Assembly: GCA_023428425.1 (NCBI GenBank)
Contig: JAEYYP010000020.1
Location: 1-12,482 of the forward strand
Length of the DNA: 12,482 nucleotides
Reading direction: 5' to 3'
DNA from: Pseudomonadota bacterium
GTDB lineage: Bacteria; Pseudomonadota; Alphaproteobacteria; Rhizobiales; Devosiaceae
The position numbers were made by a program, and so were the translations under genes. Every line of letters starts with the position of its first letter. Position 1 is the stretch's first letter. This document shows positions 6,016 through 12,482 of the stretch, in pieces. The notes below the pieces were generated by a model. It was not told the origin of the DNA. It worked only from the letters and a program-made list of their open reading frames with translations, and ran no database searches.

Positions 6016-6798
6016 GTGTCCTTCGACGCAGTCATCGACGTGCAGAACGTCAGTAAGCGCTTTGGCGGCTTGCGCGCAGTCAACAACTGCTCGCTCCGGG
6101 TCGAGCGCGGATCGATCACCGGGCTCATCGGGCCGAACGGCGCGGGCAAGTCGACGCTGTTCAACCTCGTCGCCGGCAACATCACGCCCGACACCGGCAA
6201 GATCATGTTCGACGGCCAGGATGTCACCGGGCTGAAGCCGCATGAGCTGTTTCACCGCGGCATGCTGCGCACCTTCCAGATCGCGCACGAATTCTCCAAC
6301 ATGACGGCGCTCGAGAACCTGATGATGGTGCCGTCGGACCAGCCGGGCGAGAGCCTGCTGACCACCTGGTTTGCGCCGGGCTCGGTGAAGGCCGCCGAGC
6401 GCGCGGTCCGCCAGAAGGCGCTGGACGTGATCGACTTCCTGAAGCTCGGGCATGTGAAGCATGAACTCGCGGGCAACCTGTCGGGCGGCCAGAAGAAGCT
6501 GCTCGAACTGGGCCGCACCATGATGGTCGACGCCAAGGTGGTGTTGCTCGACGAGGTGGCGGCCGGCGTCAACCGTACGCTGTTGCAGGATCTCGCGGCC
6601 AATATCGAGCGCATGAACCAGGAGCTCGGCTACACCTTCTTCGTCATCGAGCACGACATGGACCTGATCGGTCGCCTTTGCGACCCGGTGATCGTCATGG
6701 CGCAGGGCGAGAAGATCGCCGAGGGCCCGATGAGCGAGATCCGGGCCAATCCGGAGATCATCGAGGCCTATTTCGGCGCTCCGGTGGAGGCCGCGTAA
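6016..6798 (+). CDS. livG: HAAT-family ABC importer ATPase (LivG-like)
   Basis: The first of two ATPases powering a branched-chain-amino-acid-type importer at the inner face of the membrane. It is 260 residues long from the chosen GTG. Walker A is GPNGAGKST (39-47), the Q-loop is TFQ (Q88), the ABC signature is LSGGQ (155-159), Walker B is VVLLDE (175-180) with catalytic E180, and the H-loop is H213. The long insert between Q-loop and signature and the end AYFGA are typical of LivG. The residue after the Walker B Glu is Val (LDEVAAGVN), not the usual Pro. The start is uncertain: the GTG at 6016 gives a normal LivG N-terminus (MSFDAVIDVQNVSKRFGG) and follows a G-rich stretch. ATGs at 5950 and 5959 would add 19-22 residues unlike the family. 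It leads the operon and abuts livF without a gap. Confidence 0.88.
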   Translation: MSFDAVIDVQNVSKRFGGLRAVNNCSLRVERGSITGLIGPNGAGKSTLFNLVAGNITPDTGKIMFDGQDVTGLKPHELFHRGMLRTFQIAHEFSNMTALENLMMVPSDQPGESLLTTWFAPGSVKAAERAVRQKALDVIDFLKLGHVKHELAGNLSGGQKKLLELGRTMMVDAKVVLLDEVAAGVNRTLLQDLAANIERMNQELGYTFFVIEHDMDLIGRLCDPVIVMAQGEKIAEGPMSEIRANPEIIEAYFGAPVEAA

Positions 6799-7503
6799 AT
6801 GGCGCTCATCGAACTGAAGAACGTCATCGGCGGCTACGGCGGCGCGCCCATCCTCAACGGCGTCAACATGTCGATCGAGCAATCCGACATCGGCGTCATT
6901 GTCGGGCCGAACGGTGCCGGCAAGTCGACGACGCTGAAGGCCATTTTCGGCCTCCTCAAGGTCACCGATGGCTCGATCGTCTTCGGCGGCGAGGAGATAC
7001 AGAACTCACTGCCCGACCGGCTCGTGCCCAAGGGGCTGAGCTTCGTGCCGCAGGAAAAAAACGTCTTCACCTCGATGAGCGTCGAGGAAAACCTCGAGAT
7101 GGGGGCCTTCACCCGCACCGACGATTTCCGCCCGACCATCGAGTGGGTATACGAGATGTTCCCGGTGCTGCGCGAGAAGCGCCGCCAGCCGGCGGGTGAG
7201 TTGTCGGGCGGCCAGCGCCAGATGGTGGCCATGGGCCGCGCGCTGATGAGCAAGCCGAAGCTGCTGCTGCTCGACGAGCCCTCGGCCGGGCTAAGCCCGC
7301 GCTACGTGCTCGAGATCTTCGAGCAGATCGTCAAGGTCAACAAGGCGGGCGTCGGCATCCTGATGGTCGAGCAAAACGCCCGGCAGGCGCTTGCATTTGC
7401 CTCGCGCGGCTTCGTGCTCGCCTCGGGCCAGAACCGCTTCACCGGCACGGGCCCCGAGCTCATCGCCGACCCCGAAGTCGCCAAGAGCTTCCTGGGGGGC
7501 TGA
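6799..7503 (+). CDS. livF: HAAT-family ABC importer ATPase (LivF-like)
   Basis: The second ATPase of the importer, 234 residues, the normal LivF length. It shows Walker A GPNGAGKST (36-44), Q-loop Q85 in VPQEKNVF, signature LSGGQ (135-139) and Walker B LLLLDEP (155-161) with E160. VEQN (190-193) has Gln192 where most ABC ATPases have the H-loop His; that substitution is characteristic of LivF proteins and not a defect. The C-terminus SFLGG is also family-typical. The ATG follows the livG stop directly, so the two ATPases are likely made in equal amounts and pair as a heterodimer. The livH start lies 6 bp beyond the stop. Confidence 0.93.
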   Translation: MALIELKNVIGGYGGAPILNGVNMSIEQSDIGVIVGPNGAGKSTTLKAIFGLLKVTDGSIVFGGEEIQNSLPDRLVPKGLSFVPQEKNVFTSMSVEENLEMGAFTRTDDFRPTIEWVYEMFPVLREKRRQPAGELSGGQRQMVAMGRALMSKPKLLLLDEPSAGLSPRYVLEIFEQIVKVNKAGVGILMVEQNARQALAFASRGFVLASGQNRFTGTGPELIADPEVAKSFLGG

Positions 7504-7509
7504 GCCGCG

Positions 7510-8511
7510 ATGAACGAACTCATCTTCTTTTTCAACAACGTGGTCGTTGCCGGCGTGGTGCTGGGTTCGATCTATGCAGTCGGTGCCATCGGCGTCACGC
7601 TGATCTTCGGCATCCTGCGCTTCGCCCATTTCGCCCATGGCGACATGATGACGCTCGGCGCTTTCATCGCTTTCCTGCTGATGCTGCTGTTCCAGTCCAT
7701 TGGGATCGGCGTGCCGTTCCTGCCGACGGGCTTTCTCGTGCTGCCGATCGCCATGGTGCTGACGGCGATACTGGCGCTAGGGCTCGACAAGGGGTTCTAC
7801 GCTCCGCTGCGGAAGCGCGGTGCGCGGCCGGTGACACTCTTGATCGCCTCGATCGGCGTGACGCTGATCATCCAGGGCCTGATCCGCCTGTTCTTCGGCT
7901 CGGGCACGTGGAACTTCTTCGAGACCGAGACCAAGCAGCTGATCCGCATTCCGGTGCCGCTCGAAGGCGTCACCCGGACGATCAACTTCACGCAACCGCA
8001 GGTGCTGATGGTGGTGTGTACCGCCATTGCGGTGCTGGCGCTGCACTTTTTCCTCACCCGATCGCGGCTCGGCAAGGCGATGCGCGCCATGGCCGACAAT
8101 GCCGACCTGGCGCAGGTTTCGGGCATCAACACCAAGCTGGTGGTGCGCGTCACCTGGGTGATCGCCGGATCGCTCGCGGCGATGGCCGGCACCATGCTGG
8201 CGCTCGACGTACAACTGAAGCCCGACCTCGCCTTCAACATCGTGCTGCCGATCTTCGCGGCGGCCATCGTCGGCGGGCTCGGCCAGTCCTATGGCGCCAT
8301 CGCCGGCGGCTTCCTCATCGGGTTCGCCGAAACTGCGGCCATCTTCAACTGGTCGGTGCTGCTGCGGCCGGTGGCGAACGCGCTGCCGTTCGAGGTCCCG
8401 TCGACCCTCGCGATCGTGCCCACCGAATACAAGCTCACCGTCGCCTTCGTCATCCTCGTGGTGGTGCTGCTGTGGCGACCGACGGGTATCTTCAAGGGAG
8501 CCTCGTCATGA
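7510..8511 (+). CDS. livH: HAAT-family ABC importer permease (LivH-like)
   Basis: An inner-membrane permease, 333 residues, forming half of the translocation pore. It opens with NNVVVAGVVLGSIYAVGAIGVTLIFGILRFAHFAHGDMMTLGA (9-51), the conserved LivH start where the F-A-H-G-D run precedes the second helix. About eight hydrophobic segments follow. A cytoplasmic loop LGKAMRAMADNADLAQVSGI (187-206) is the coupling-helix region that contacts the ATPases. The late VGGLGQSYGAIAGGFLIGFAE (254-274) and the ending WRPTGIFKG (322-330) are also standard. A GGGGGC run overlapping the end of livF serves as ribosome binding site. The stop overlaps the livM start as ATGA, a mark of translational coupling. Confidence 0.93.
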   Translation: MNELIFFFNNVVVAGVVLGSIYAVGAIGVTLIFGILRFAHFAHGDMMTLGAFIAFLLMLLFQSIGIGVPFLPTGFLVLPIAMVLTAILALGLDKGFYAPLRKRGARPVTLLIASIGVTLIIQGLIRLFFGSGTWNFFETETKQLIRIPVPLEGVTRTINFTQPQVLMVVCTAIAVLALHFFLTRSRLGKAMRAMADNADLAQVSGINTKLVVRVTWVIAGSLAAMAGTMLALDVQLKPDLAFNIVLPIFAAAIVGGLGQSYGAIAGGFLIGFAETAAIFNWSVLLRPVANALPFEVPSTLAIVPTEYKLTVAFVILVVVLLWRPTGIFKGASS

Positions 8512-9797
8512 TCGCGCGGCGCTCACTGACCCTGTTTGCCGGGCTCTTCGTGCTGTTCGTCGCCGTCGGCTGGGTGCTCGGCGCGGCCAATATCTCGCTG
8601 CTGCTGGTGCAGAGCTTCGCCTACGCGCTGATCGCGCTCGGCCTCAACATCCAGTGGGGTTATGGCGGGCTGTTCAACTTCGGCATCATGGGCATGCTGA
8701 TGCTGGGCGGCGCGGCGACGACGTTCGTCTCGTATCCGGTGAACGCCCAGTTCTGGGGCTCGGAGGGGCCCCTGATGCTGGGCAAGGCGCTGCTGGCCTT
8801 CGCTGCCGGCTTCGCGCTCGTCTGGGGGGCGCGCCACGCCGATCGCATCGGCGTGCGAGGGCGCTGGAAGACCGCGCTGACCATCCTCGCCTGGATCGTC
8901 GCCTACATCATCTATCGCAGTCAGATCGACCCCGCGGCCGCCTATATCGAGAGCGCCGGTGGTGGCTGGATCGGCGGGCTGGGCCTACATCCGGTGCTGG
9001 GCTGGGCCTTCGGCGGCGTTCTCGCGGCAGGGGCCGCGTACGTCGTCGGCAAGATCTGCCTGGGACTGCGCACCGACTATCTCGCCATCGCCACGATCGG
9101 CATTTCCGAGATCATCCGCGCGCTGCTCAAGAACCTGGACTGGCTGACGCGCGGCACGCTTACCGTGTCGCCGATACCATGGCCGACGCCGCTGCCGCAG
9201 GACCTGCAGGCGACGGGCACCACCATCGCCGACTCGTTCGTCTATGCGCGTCTCGGCTTCCTGGCGCTGGTCGTGATCACCCTGGCGGCGACCTTCTTCC
9301 TTGTGCAGCGTGCCTATGGCGGGCCGTGGGGACGCATGATGCGCGCCATCCGCGACAACCATATCGCCTCGGCCTCCATGGGCAAGAACGTCACGCGCCG
9401 GCAGCTCGAGGTGTTCATCCTCGGTTCGGTGCTGATGGGAATCGGCGGCGCGATGCTGGTCAGCTTCGGGCAGATCTACGACCCCGGTTCGTACCAGCCG
9501 ATCAACCACACCTTCCTCATCTGGGTGATGGTGATCGTCGGCGGGGCGGGCAACATCTGGTGTGCGGTGTTCGGCGCGCTGCTGATCTACATCACGTGGA
9601 TGATTTCCGATCCGGTGTCGCAGTGGCTGTTCAATGGCATCTCGAACTGGTCAACCGACCTCGGCTGGGGCGCCATCCCGGAAATCCAGTCGCGCGCAAG
9701 CCAGATGCGGGTGTTCGTCCTCGGCGTCGTCATCACCATCGCGCTGCGCTACGCACCGCGCGGGCTGATCCCCGAGGTGGTGAAGCGCGAGGCCTGA
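8508..9797 (+). CDS. livM: HAAT-family ABC importer permease (LivM-like)
   Basis: The second permease, 429 residues, with about nine to ten hydrophobic segments. Family marks are ALGLNIQWGYGGLFNFG (43-59), GLRTDYLAIATIGISEIIR (186-204), the cytoplasmic coupling loop WGRMMRAIRDNHIASASMGKNV (274-295) and VMVIVGGAGNIWCAVFGALL (340-359), ending YAPRGLIPE (415-423). A hydrophilic stretch near 105-120 and a loop near 138-160 sit between early helices. The ATG at 8508 overlaps the livH stop by 4 bp and follows AAGGGAG with about 7 bases of spacing. It closes the operon; only 10 bp separate its stop from the stop of the convergent tetR gene, so its transcript probably runs antisense into tetR unless Rho acts. 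No substrate-binding protein gene follows on this strand. Confidence 0.93.
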   Translation: MIARRSLTLFAGLFVLFVAVGWVLGAANISLLLVQSFAYALIALGLNIQWGYGGLFNFGIMGMLMLGGAATTFVSYPVNAQFWGSEGPLMLGKALLAFAAGFALVWGARHADRIGVRGRWKTALTILAWIVAYIIYRSQIDPAAAYIESAGGGWIGGLGLHPVLGWAFGGVLAAGAAYVVGKICLGLRTDYLAIATIGISEIIRALLKNLDWLTRGTLTVSPIPWPTPLPQDLQATGTTIADSFVYARLGFLALVVITLAATFFLVQRAYGGPWGRMMRAIRDNHIASASMGKNVTRRQLEVFILGSVLMGIGGAMLVSFGQIYDPGSYQPINHTFLIWVMVIVGGAGNIWCAVFGALLIYITWMISDPVSQWLFNGISNWSTDLGWGAIPEIQSRASQMRVFVLGVVITIALRYAPRGLIPEVVKREA

Positions 9798-9807
9798 TCC
9801 CGGCAAC

Positions 9808-10461
9808 CTAGGGGACGATCGAGCCGATAAGGGCCGCCGCGGCTCGCCCGAGATCGCGCTCGATGTTCGGGCGGAGCGGGGCGAACTCCTCGCGCGCCAG
9901 CACTCGCGCGGCGGCCGGGGAGGGGCGGGCGGCCGGCCACATACCGGCAACCAGCGTACCCACCATCGCCACGGCCCACAGGCAGTCGGTCACCGTGGAG
10001 CCGGGCAGCCTGCGGTGGAGCGCCTCCGCCAGCCGGCCCGTCTGGGCGGCCATGGTGCGCTTGGTGCGCACGATGGTGTCTTCTGAGACGTTGGCTTCGA
10101 TCACTCCGGCCAGGATGGCGGTCAACTGGCCGAGGCGCGGGCGGGCCGTGAACGCACCGGCGACGATGTTGGCGAGCGCCGGAACGTCGCCCTCGGGCGC
10201 AGCCTCGAGGCGCGCGCAGACCTCCGGAACCAACTGGTCCATCTCGGCCAGGAACAGTTCGAGCAGCACCTGCTCGCGACTCTCGAAGTAGCGGTAGACA
10301 TTGGACTTGGTGAAGCCGGCCTTCGCCGCGATGGCGTTGAGGCCGGCGCCCTGCGGGCCTTCGGCGTCGAACAGTTCGGCTGCCGCCGCCAGCAGGGTCA
10401 GGCGGCGGGCTTCGATCTCCTCGGGTTTTCGCGCCCGCTGGAAGCGTGGATTCTCGTTCAT
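9808..10461 (-). CDS. TetR/AcrR-family transcriptional regulator
   Basis: A 217-residue one-domain regulator. The N-terminal DNA-binding part has LLAAAAELFDAEG (23-35) and a helix-turn-helix GLNAIAAKAGFTKSNVYRYFESREQVLLELF (40-70), the standard TetR signature. The C-terminal ligand and dimer domain is Ala-rich and not assignable to a ligand. Its start is set by an AGGAG (complement of 10465-10469) three bases before the ATG, a little close but clear. It lies 10 bp after the SDR gene on the same strand, so it is almost certainly co-transcribed and probably represses its own operon through the tandem palindromes at 11420-11458. Whether it also acts on the box ahead of livG is open: the GACC/GGTC cores match but the spacing and flanks differ. 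Confidence 0.92.
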   Translation of the reverse strand: MNENPRFQRARKPEEIEARRLTLLAAAAELFDAEGPQGAGLNAIAAKAGFTKSNVYRYFESREQVLLELFLAEMDQLVPEVCARLEAAPEGDVPALANIVAGAFTARPRLGQLTAILAGVIEANVSEDTIVRTKRTMAAQTGRLAEALHRRLPGSTVTDCLWAVAMVGTLVAGMWPAARPSPAAARVLAREEFAPLRPNIERDLGRAAAALIGSIVP

Positions 10462-10471
10462 GGGCTCCTGT

Positions 10472-11404
10472 TTATGCCGCTTCCGCCCGTGTGGGGAAGC
10501 GTACGCCGCTCAGTTCTGCCGAAACGTCCCACAGCCGGCGGGCGACGGCGATGTCGAGGGACTGGGACGGCGGCGAGGCTTCGCCGGGCTCGCCACGGAT
10601 TTCGAACAGGCCCTTCGGCCCGTAGTAGCCACCGGCCTTGGCCGCGGGAGCAGTGGCAGCCATCAGCGTGGGCAGGGCGCCCTGCGGCACAGGCTGGAAC
10701 ATGAAGGAGAAGTTGCGGCGGAAGAAGCCTGCCATGCTGGCTTCACCCATGCCGTTGTTGACGAGTTCGGTGCGGGAGATGCCCGGATGCGCCGTGATGC
10801 TCTTGATGCCCCAGCCATTAGCGTCGCTGCGCCGCTGCAGCTCGAAGCCGAACATCAGACAGGCAAGCTTGGTCTGGCTGTACGAAACCATCGGGCTGTA
10901 GCTGCGCTCGGACTGCAGGTTGGCGAAGTCGATCCGGCCGTTGCGCGCGGCGATGCTGGCGAGGGGCACGACCCGCGCGGCCGGCGCCGCCATCAGCAAG
11001 GGCAGGAGTCCGGCGGTCAAGGCAAAGTGCGACAGGTAGTTGGTGACGAACTGAAGCTCGAAGCCTTCGCGCGTCGTCTCGCGCTCGGGTGGCGCCATCA
11101 CACCGGCATTATTGACCAGAATATCGAGCCGGCCATGGCGCGCCGAGAAGTCCTCCACGAAACGCGGGACGTTGGCGAGCAGCGACAGGTCAAGGTTCTG
11201 GTAGGAGACCTTTGCGCCGGGCGCCTCCGTCCTGATCCGATCGAGGGCCGAAGCGCCCTTGCCGGCATTGCGCCCTGTCAACACCACGTCGGCGCCCGCT
11301 CGTGCCAGCTCCAGCGCAGTCTCGTAGCCCAGCCCGCCGGTGGCACCGGTGACCAGCGCAAGCTTCCCGGCCTGCGAAGGAATGTCCTTGATCGACCAGC
11401 CCAT
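10472..11404 (-). CDS. short-chain dehydrogenase/reductase (SDR)
   Basis: An NAD(P)-dependent oxidoreductase, 310 residues, cytoplasmic. It shows the cofactor motif TGATGGLG (19-26), R45 in LTGRN, which favours NADP(H), NNAG (98-101), the active-site Asn122 in TNYLSHF, Ser150 in PLAS, and Y175-S-Q-T-K179. HPG (206-208) follows the active site. Length and layout are those of retinol-dehydrogenase or WWOX-like SDRs; the substrate cannot be read. The start ATG follows GGAG (complement of 11412-11415) by 7 bases. It is the first gene of an operon with the TetR regulator and has its own promoter and operators just upstream. Pairing with a TetR gene suggests induction by its substrate or a toxic compound; this is inference. 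Confidence 0.93.
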   Translation of the reverse strand: MGWSIKDIPSQAGKLALVTGATGGLGYETALELARAGADVVLTGRNAGKGASALDRIRTEAPGAKVSYQNLDLSLLANVPRFVEDFSARHGRLDILVNNAGVMAPPERETTREGFELQFVTNYLSHFALTAGLLPLLMAAPAARVVPLASIAARNGRIDFANLQSERSYSPMVSYSQTKLACLMFGFELQRRSDANGWGIKSITAHPGISRTELVNNGMGEASMAGFFRRNFSFMFQPVPQGALPTLMAATAPAAKAGGYYGPKGLFEIRGEPGEASPPSQSLDIAVARRLWDVSAELSGVRFPTRAEAA

Positions 11405-11419
11405 CTATCTGCTCCATTA

Positions 11420-11436
11420 AGAGAACGATAGTCTCT
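11420..11436. promoter_or_regulatory. TetR-type operator, downstream copy
   Basis: AGAGAACGATAGTCTCT is an imperfect palindrome, AGAGA at one end against TCTCT at the other, and matches the neighbouring copy at 13 of 17 positions or more. On the minus strand it lies just downstream of the -10 element and would cover the transcription start of the SDR-tetR operon. It is the weaker, less symmetric of the two copies. Confidence 0.6.
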
Positions 11437-11463
11437 AAATAAGAGACCGATGGTCTTTGTCAA
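11436..11463 (-). promoter_or_regulatory. promoter of the SDR-tetR operon
   Basis: Read on the minus strand, a perfect TTGACA -35 (complement of 11458-11463) is followed after 16 bp by TATTTA (complement of 11436-11441), a weak -10. The spacer is filled by the second operator copy. The predicted transcription start falls near 11429, about 25 bases ahead of the SDR start codon. Confidence 0.55.
11442..11458. promoter_or_regulatory. TetR-type operator, upstream copy in the promoter spacer
   Basis: AGAGACCGATGGTCTTT contains the perfect palindrome AGACC-GAT-GGTCT (11444-11456). It starts 22 bp from the first copy, about two helical turns, so two dimers would bind on the same DNA face. Its position between -35 and -10 is what a repressor site requires. 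The best candidate binder is the TetR protein encoded by the same operon. Confidence 0.68.
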
Positions 11464-11476
11464 GAAAGAGCATAGC

Positions 11477-11504
11477 AAAAAGGCCCGGGGATGACCCCGG
11501 GCCT
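11477..11504 (-). terminator. intrinsic terminator of the substrate-binding protein gene
   Basis: On the minus strand a perfect 10-bp GC-rich stem (arms 11495-11504 and 11481-11490, AGGCCCGGGG type) with a 4-base loop is followed by TTTTT. It begins 24 bases after the stop codon of the binding-protein gene. It isolates that gene from the SDR-tetR promoter located immediately downstream. Confidence 0.93.
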
Positions 11505-11528
11505 CGTTGGATGCGAGAGGATCGAGCC

Positions 11529-12482
11529 TTACTGGATCGCGCCCTTCTCAACGAACTTGCCGTCTTCCACGGCCAGTTCGACGATCACGCCGTCCACGTC
11601 GCCGGCCGCGTCGAACTCGAGCGGGCCACCGGCGCCCTCATAGTCGATGTCGGTACCGGCCTTGATCAGCTCGACGGCCTTGCTCCACTCGCCGGGCAGG
11701 ATCTTCTCGCCCGGAGCGGTAGCGACGTCGCGCAGCGCGGCGGCGAGGCCTTCACGGCCGGCATTGCCGTTCTTCTCGATCGCGAGCGCGAGCAGGAAGG
11801 CAGCGTCATAGGCCTGCGGCGCATAGGTCGCCTCAGGGTTCTGGCCGGCGTCGGTCGCCAGCTTCTTGTAGGTGTCGGCCGAGGCACCGGCATAGGCGCC
11901 GGCACGGGTGGCGATGATCTTGCCGTTGACGGCGTCGGCCGGGAGGCCCGTCGTCAGGTCGTCGCCGATCATGCCGTCGCCGCCGACATAGGCGGTGAAC
12001 TCACCGGCTTCGATCGACTGCTGCAGGATGGTCTTGCCCGAGCCGGAGGCGTAGGCGAGGATCACGAGGTTCTGCGAGCCGCCCGAAGACAGCTGGCCGA
12101 GCTCGGCGCGGTAGTCGGCCTTGCCATCCTCGTGGGCGACGTTCGACGAAACCGTGCCGCCACCGGCGGTGAAGGTGGCGACGAACACGTCGGCGAGGCC
12201 CTTGCCGTAGTCGTTGTTCACGTAGGTGACGGCGACGTCCTTGATGCCCTTGGCGAGCACGAGTTCGGCCATCTTCACGCCCTGGAAGGCGTCCGACGGA
12301 GTGGTGCGGTAGACGAGGTCGTTGTCCTCGAGCGTGGTCAGGGCCGGAGCCGAGGCCGACGGCGAGATCTGGACGACGCCACCCGGGATGCCGGCCGCGG
12401 TCGCGGCGCCGATGGTGGCACCGGTGCAGAAGGCGCCGACGATGGCGGTCACCTGGTCGGTATTGACGAGCTTGTCGGCAGC
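11529..12482 (-). CDS. periplasmic substrate-binding protein of the HAAT/Leu-Ile-Val family, 5' end outside the window
   Basis: The visible 317 residues are the C-terminal part of a type I periplasmic binding protein (Peripla_BP_6). The frame stays open to the window edge, so the signal peptide and probably the first 60-90 residues are missing; an internal GTG at 12452 is not a start. Family marks, numbered in the fragment, are IVGAFCTGATI (14-24), ISPSASAPALTTLEDNDLVYRTTPSD (39-64) and the lobe-2 start VAVTYVNNDYGKGLADVF. The first two supply ligand-backbone contacts in LivJ-like proteins. The ligand cannot be assigned. A strong terminator follows. It is the obvious candidate partner of the LivGFHM-like importer nearby, though on the opposite strand and separated by an operon. 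Confidence 0.92.
   Translation of the reverse strand, partial: AADKLVNTDQVTAIVGAFCTGATIGAATAAGIPGGVVQISPSASAPALTTLEDNDLVYRTTPSDAFQGVKMAELVLAKGIKDVAVTYVNNDYGKGLADVFVATFTAGGGTVSSNVAHEDGKADYRAELGQLSSGGSQNLVILAYASGSGKTILQQSIEAGEFTAYVGGDGMIGDDLTTGLPADAVNGKIIATRAGAYAGASADTYKKLATDAGQNPEATYAPQAYDAAFLLALAIEKNGNAGREGLAAALRDVATAPGEKILPGEWSKAVELIKAGTDIDYEGAGGPLEFDAAGDVDGVIVELAVEDGKFVEKGAIQ

Noticed and set aside
7180..7380. Gln in place of the H-loop His in LivF as an inactivating change
   Set aside because: VEQN is the normal form in LivF proteins, so it is not a defect.
7908..8507. Upstream extension of the livM frame
   Set aside because: It runs out of frame through livH and gives a His/Arg-rich sequence; the ATGA overlap at 8508 is the standard coupled start.
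10301..11431. 376-codon open frame on the plus strand over the SDR and tetR genes
   Set aside because: Antisense shadow; the minus-strand genes have full SDR and TetR motifs, ribosome binding sites and a promoter.

Overview
The window is GC-rich DNA from a Gram-negative, motile bacterium. Three things point to an alphaproteobacterium, probably Hyphomicrobiales (Devosia-like is a guess): the style of the chemoreceptors (tandem cytoplasmic HAMP repeats, C-terminal DWAEF), the LivGFHM-type ABC transporter, and the base composition. Nearly all of it is coding. I see no tRNA, rRNA, insertion sequence, CRISPR array or phage gene.

Region 1 (1-4706, plus strand) is a sensory block. A small membrane-anchored protein of unknown function lies 11 bp ahead of a methyl-accepting chemotaxis protein (MCP) with an integral-membrane, histidine-bearing sensor. 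A second MCP follows, with a classic two-helix, periplasmic dCache-type sensor. The two receptors share an almost identical cytoplasmic signalling half but unrelated input halves.

Region 2 (4707-5847, plus strand) opens with two perfect inverted repeats. The second looks like an intrinsic terminator, and its 3' arm is also the ribosome binding site of the next gene. A compact three-gene set follows: an ABM-like small barrel protein, a DUF1801 protein and methylglyoxal synthase (mgsA).

Region 3 (5848-9797, plus strand) is a tight operon for a branched-chain-amino-acid-family (HAAT) ABC importer: two ATPases and two permeases in the order livG-livF-livH-livM. Its leader holds an 18-bp palindrome that differs by one base from the E. 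coli RutR consensus. This raises, without proving, the possibility that the importer serves nucleobases or their breakdown products rather than amino acids.

Region 4 (9808-12482, minus strand) has a TetR regulator and a short-chain dehydrogenase in one operon. The operon's promoter carries two operator-like repeats 22 bp apart. Upstream, closed by a strong intrinsic terminator, is the 3' part of a periplasmic substrate-binding protein gene that runs off the window. This protein is the natural candidate partner of the region 3 importer, although it lies on the other strand with the SDR-tetR operon between them.

The individual gene families are well known. The interest lies in regulatory architecture (RutR-like box, terminator/ribosome-binding-site overlap, tandem TetR operators) and in the unexplained sensor part of the first MCP and its small upstream partner. 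I did not find a clear, wholly new system.
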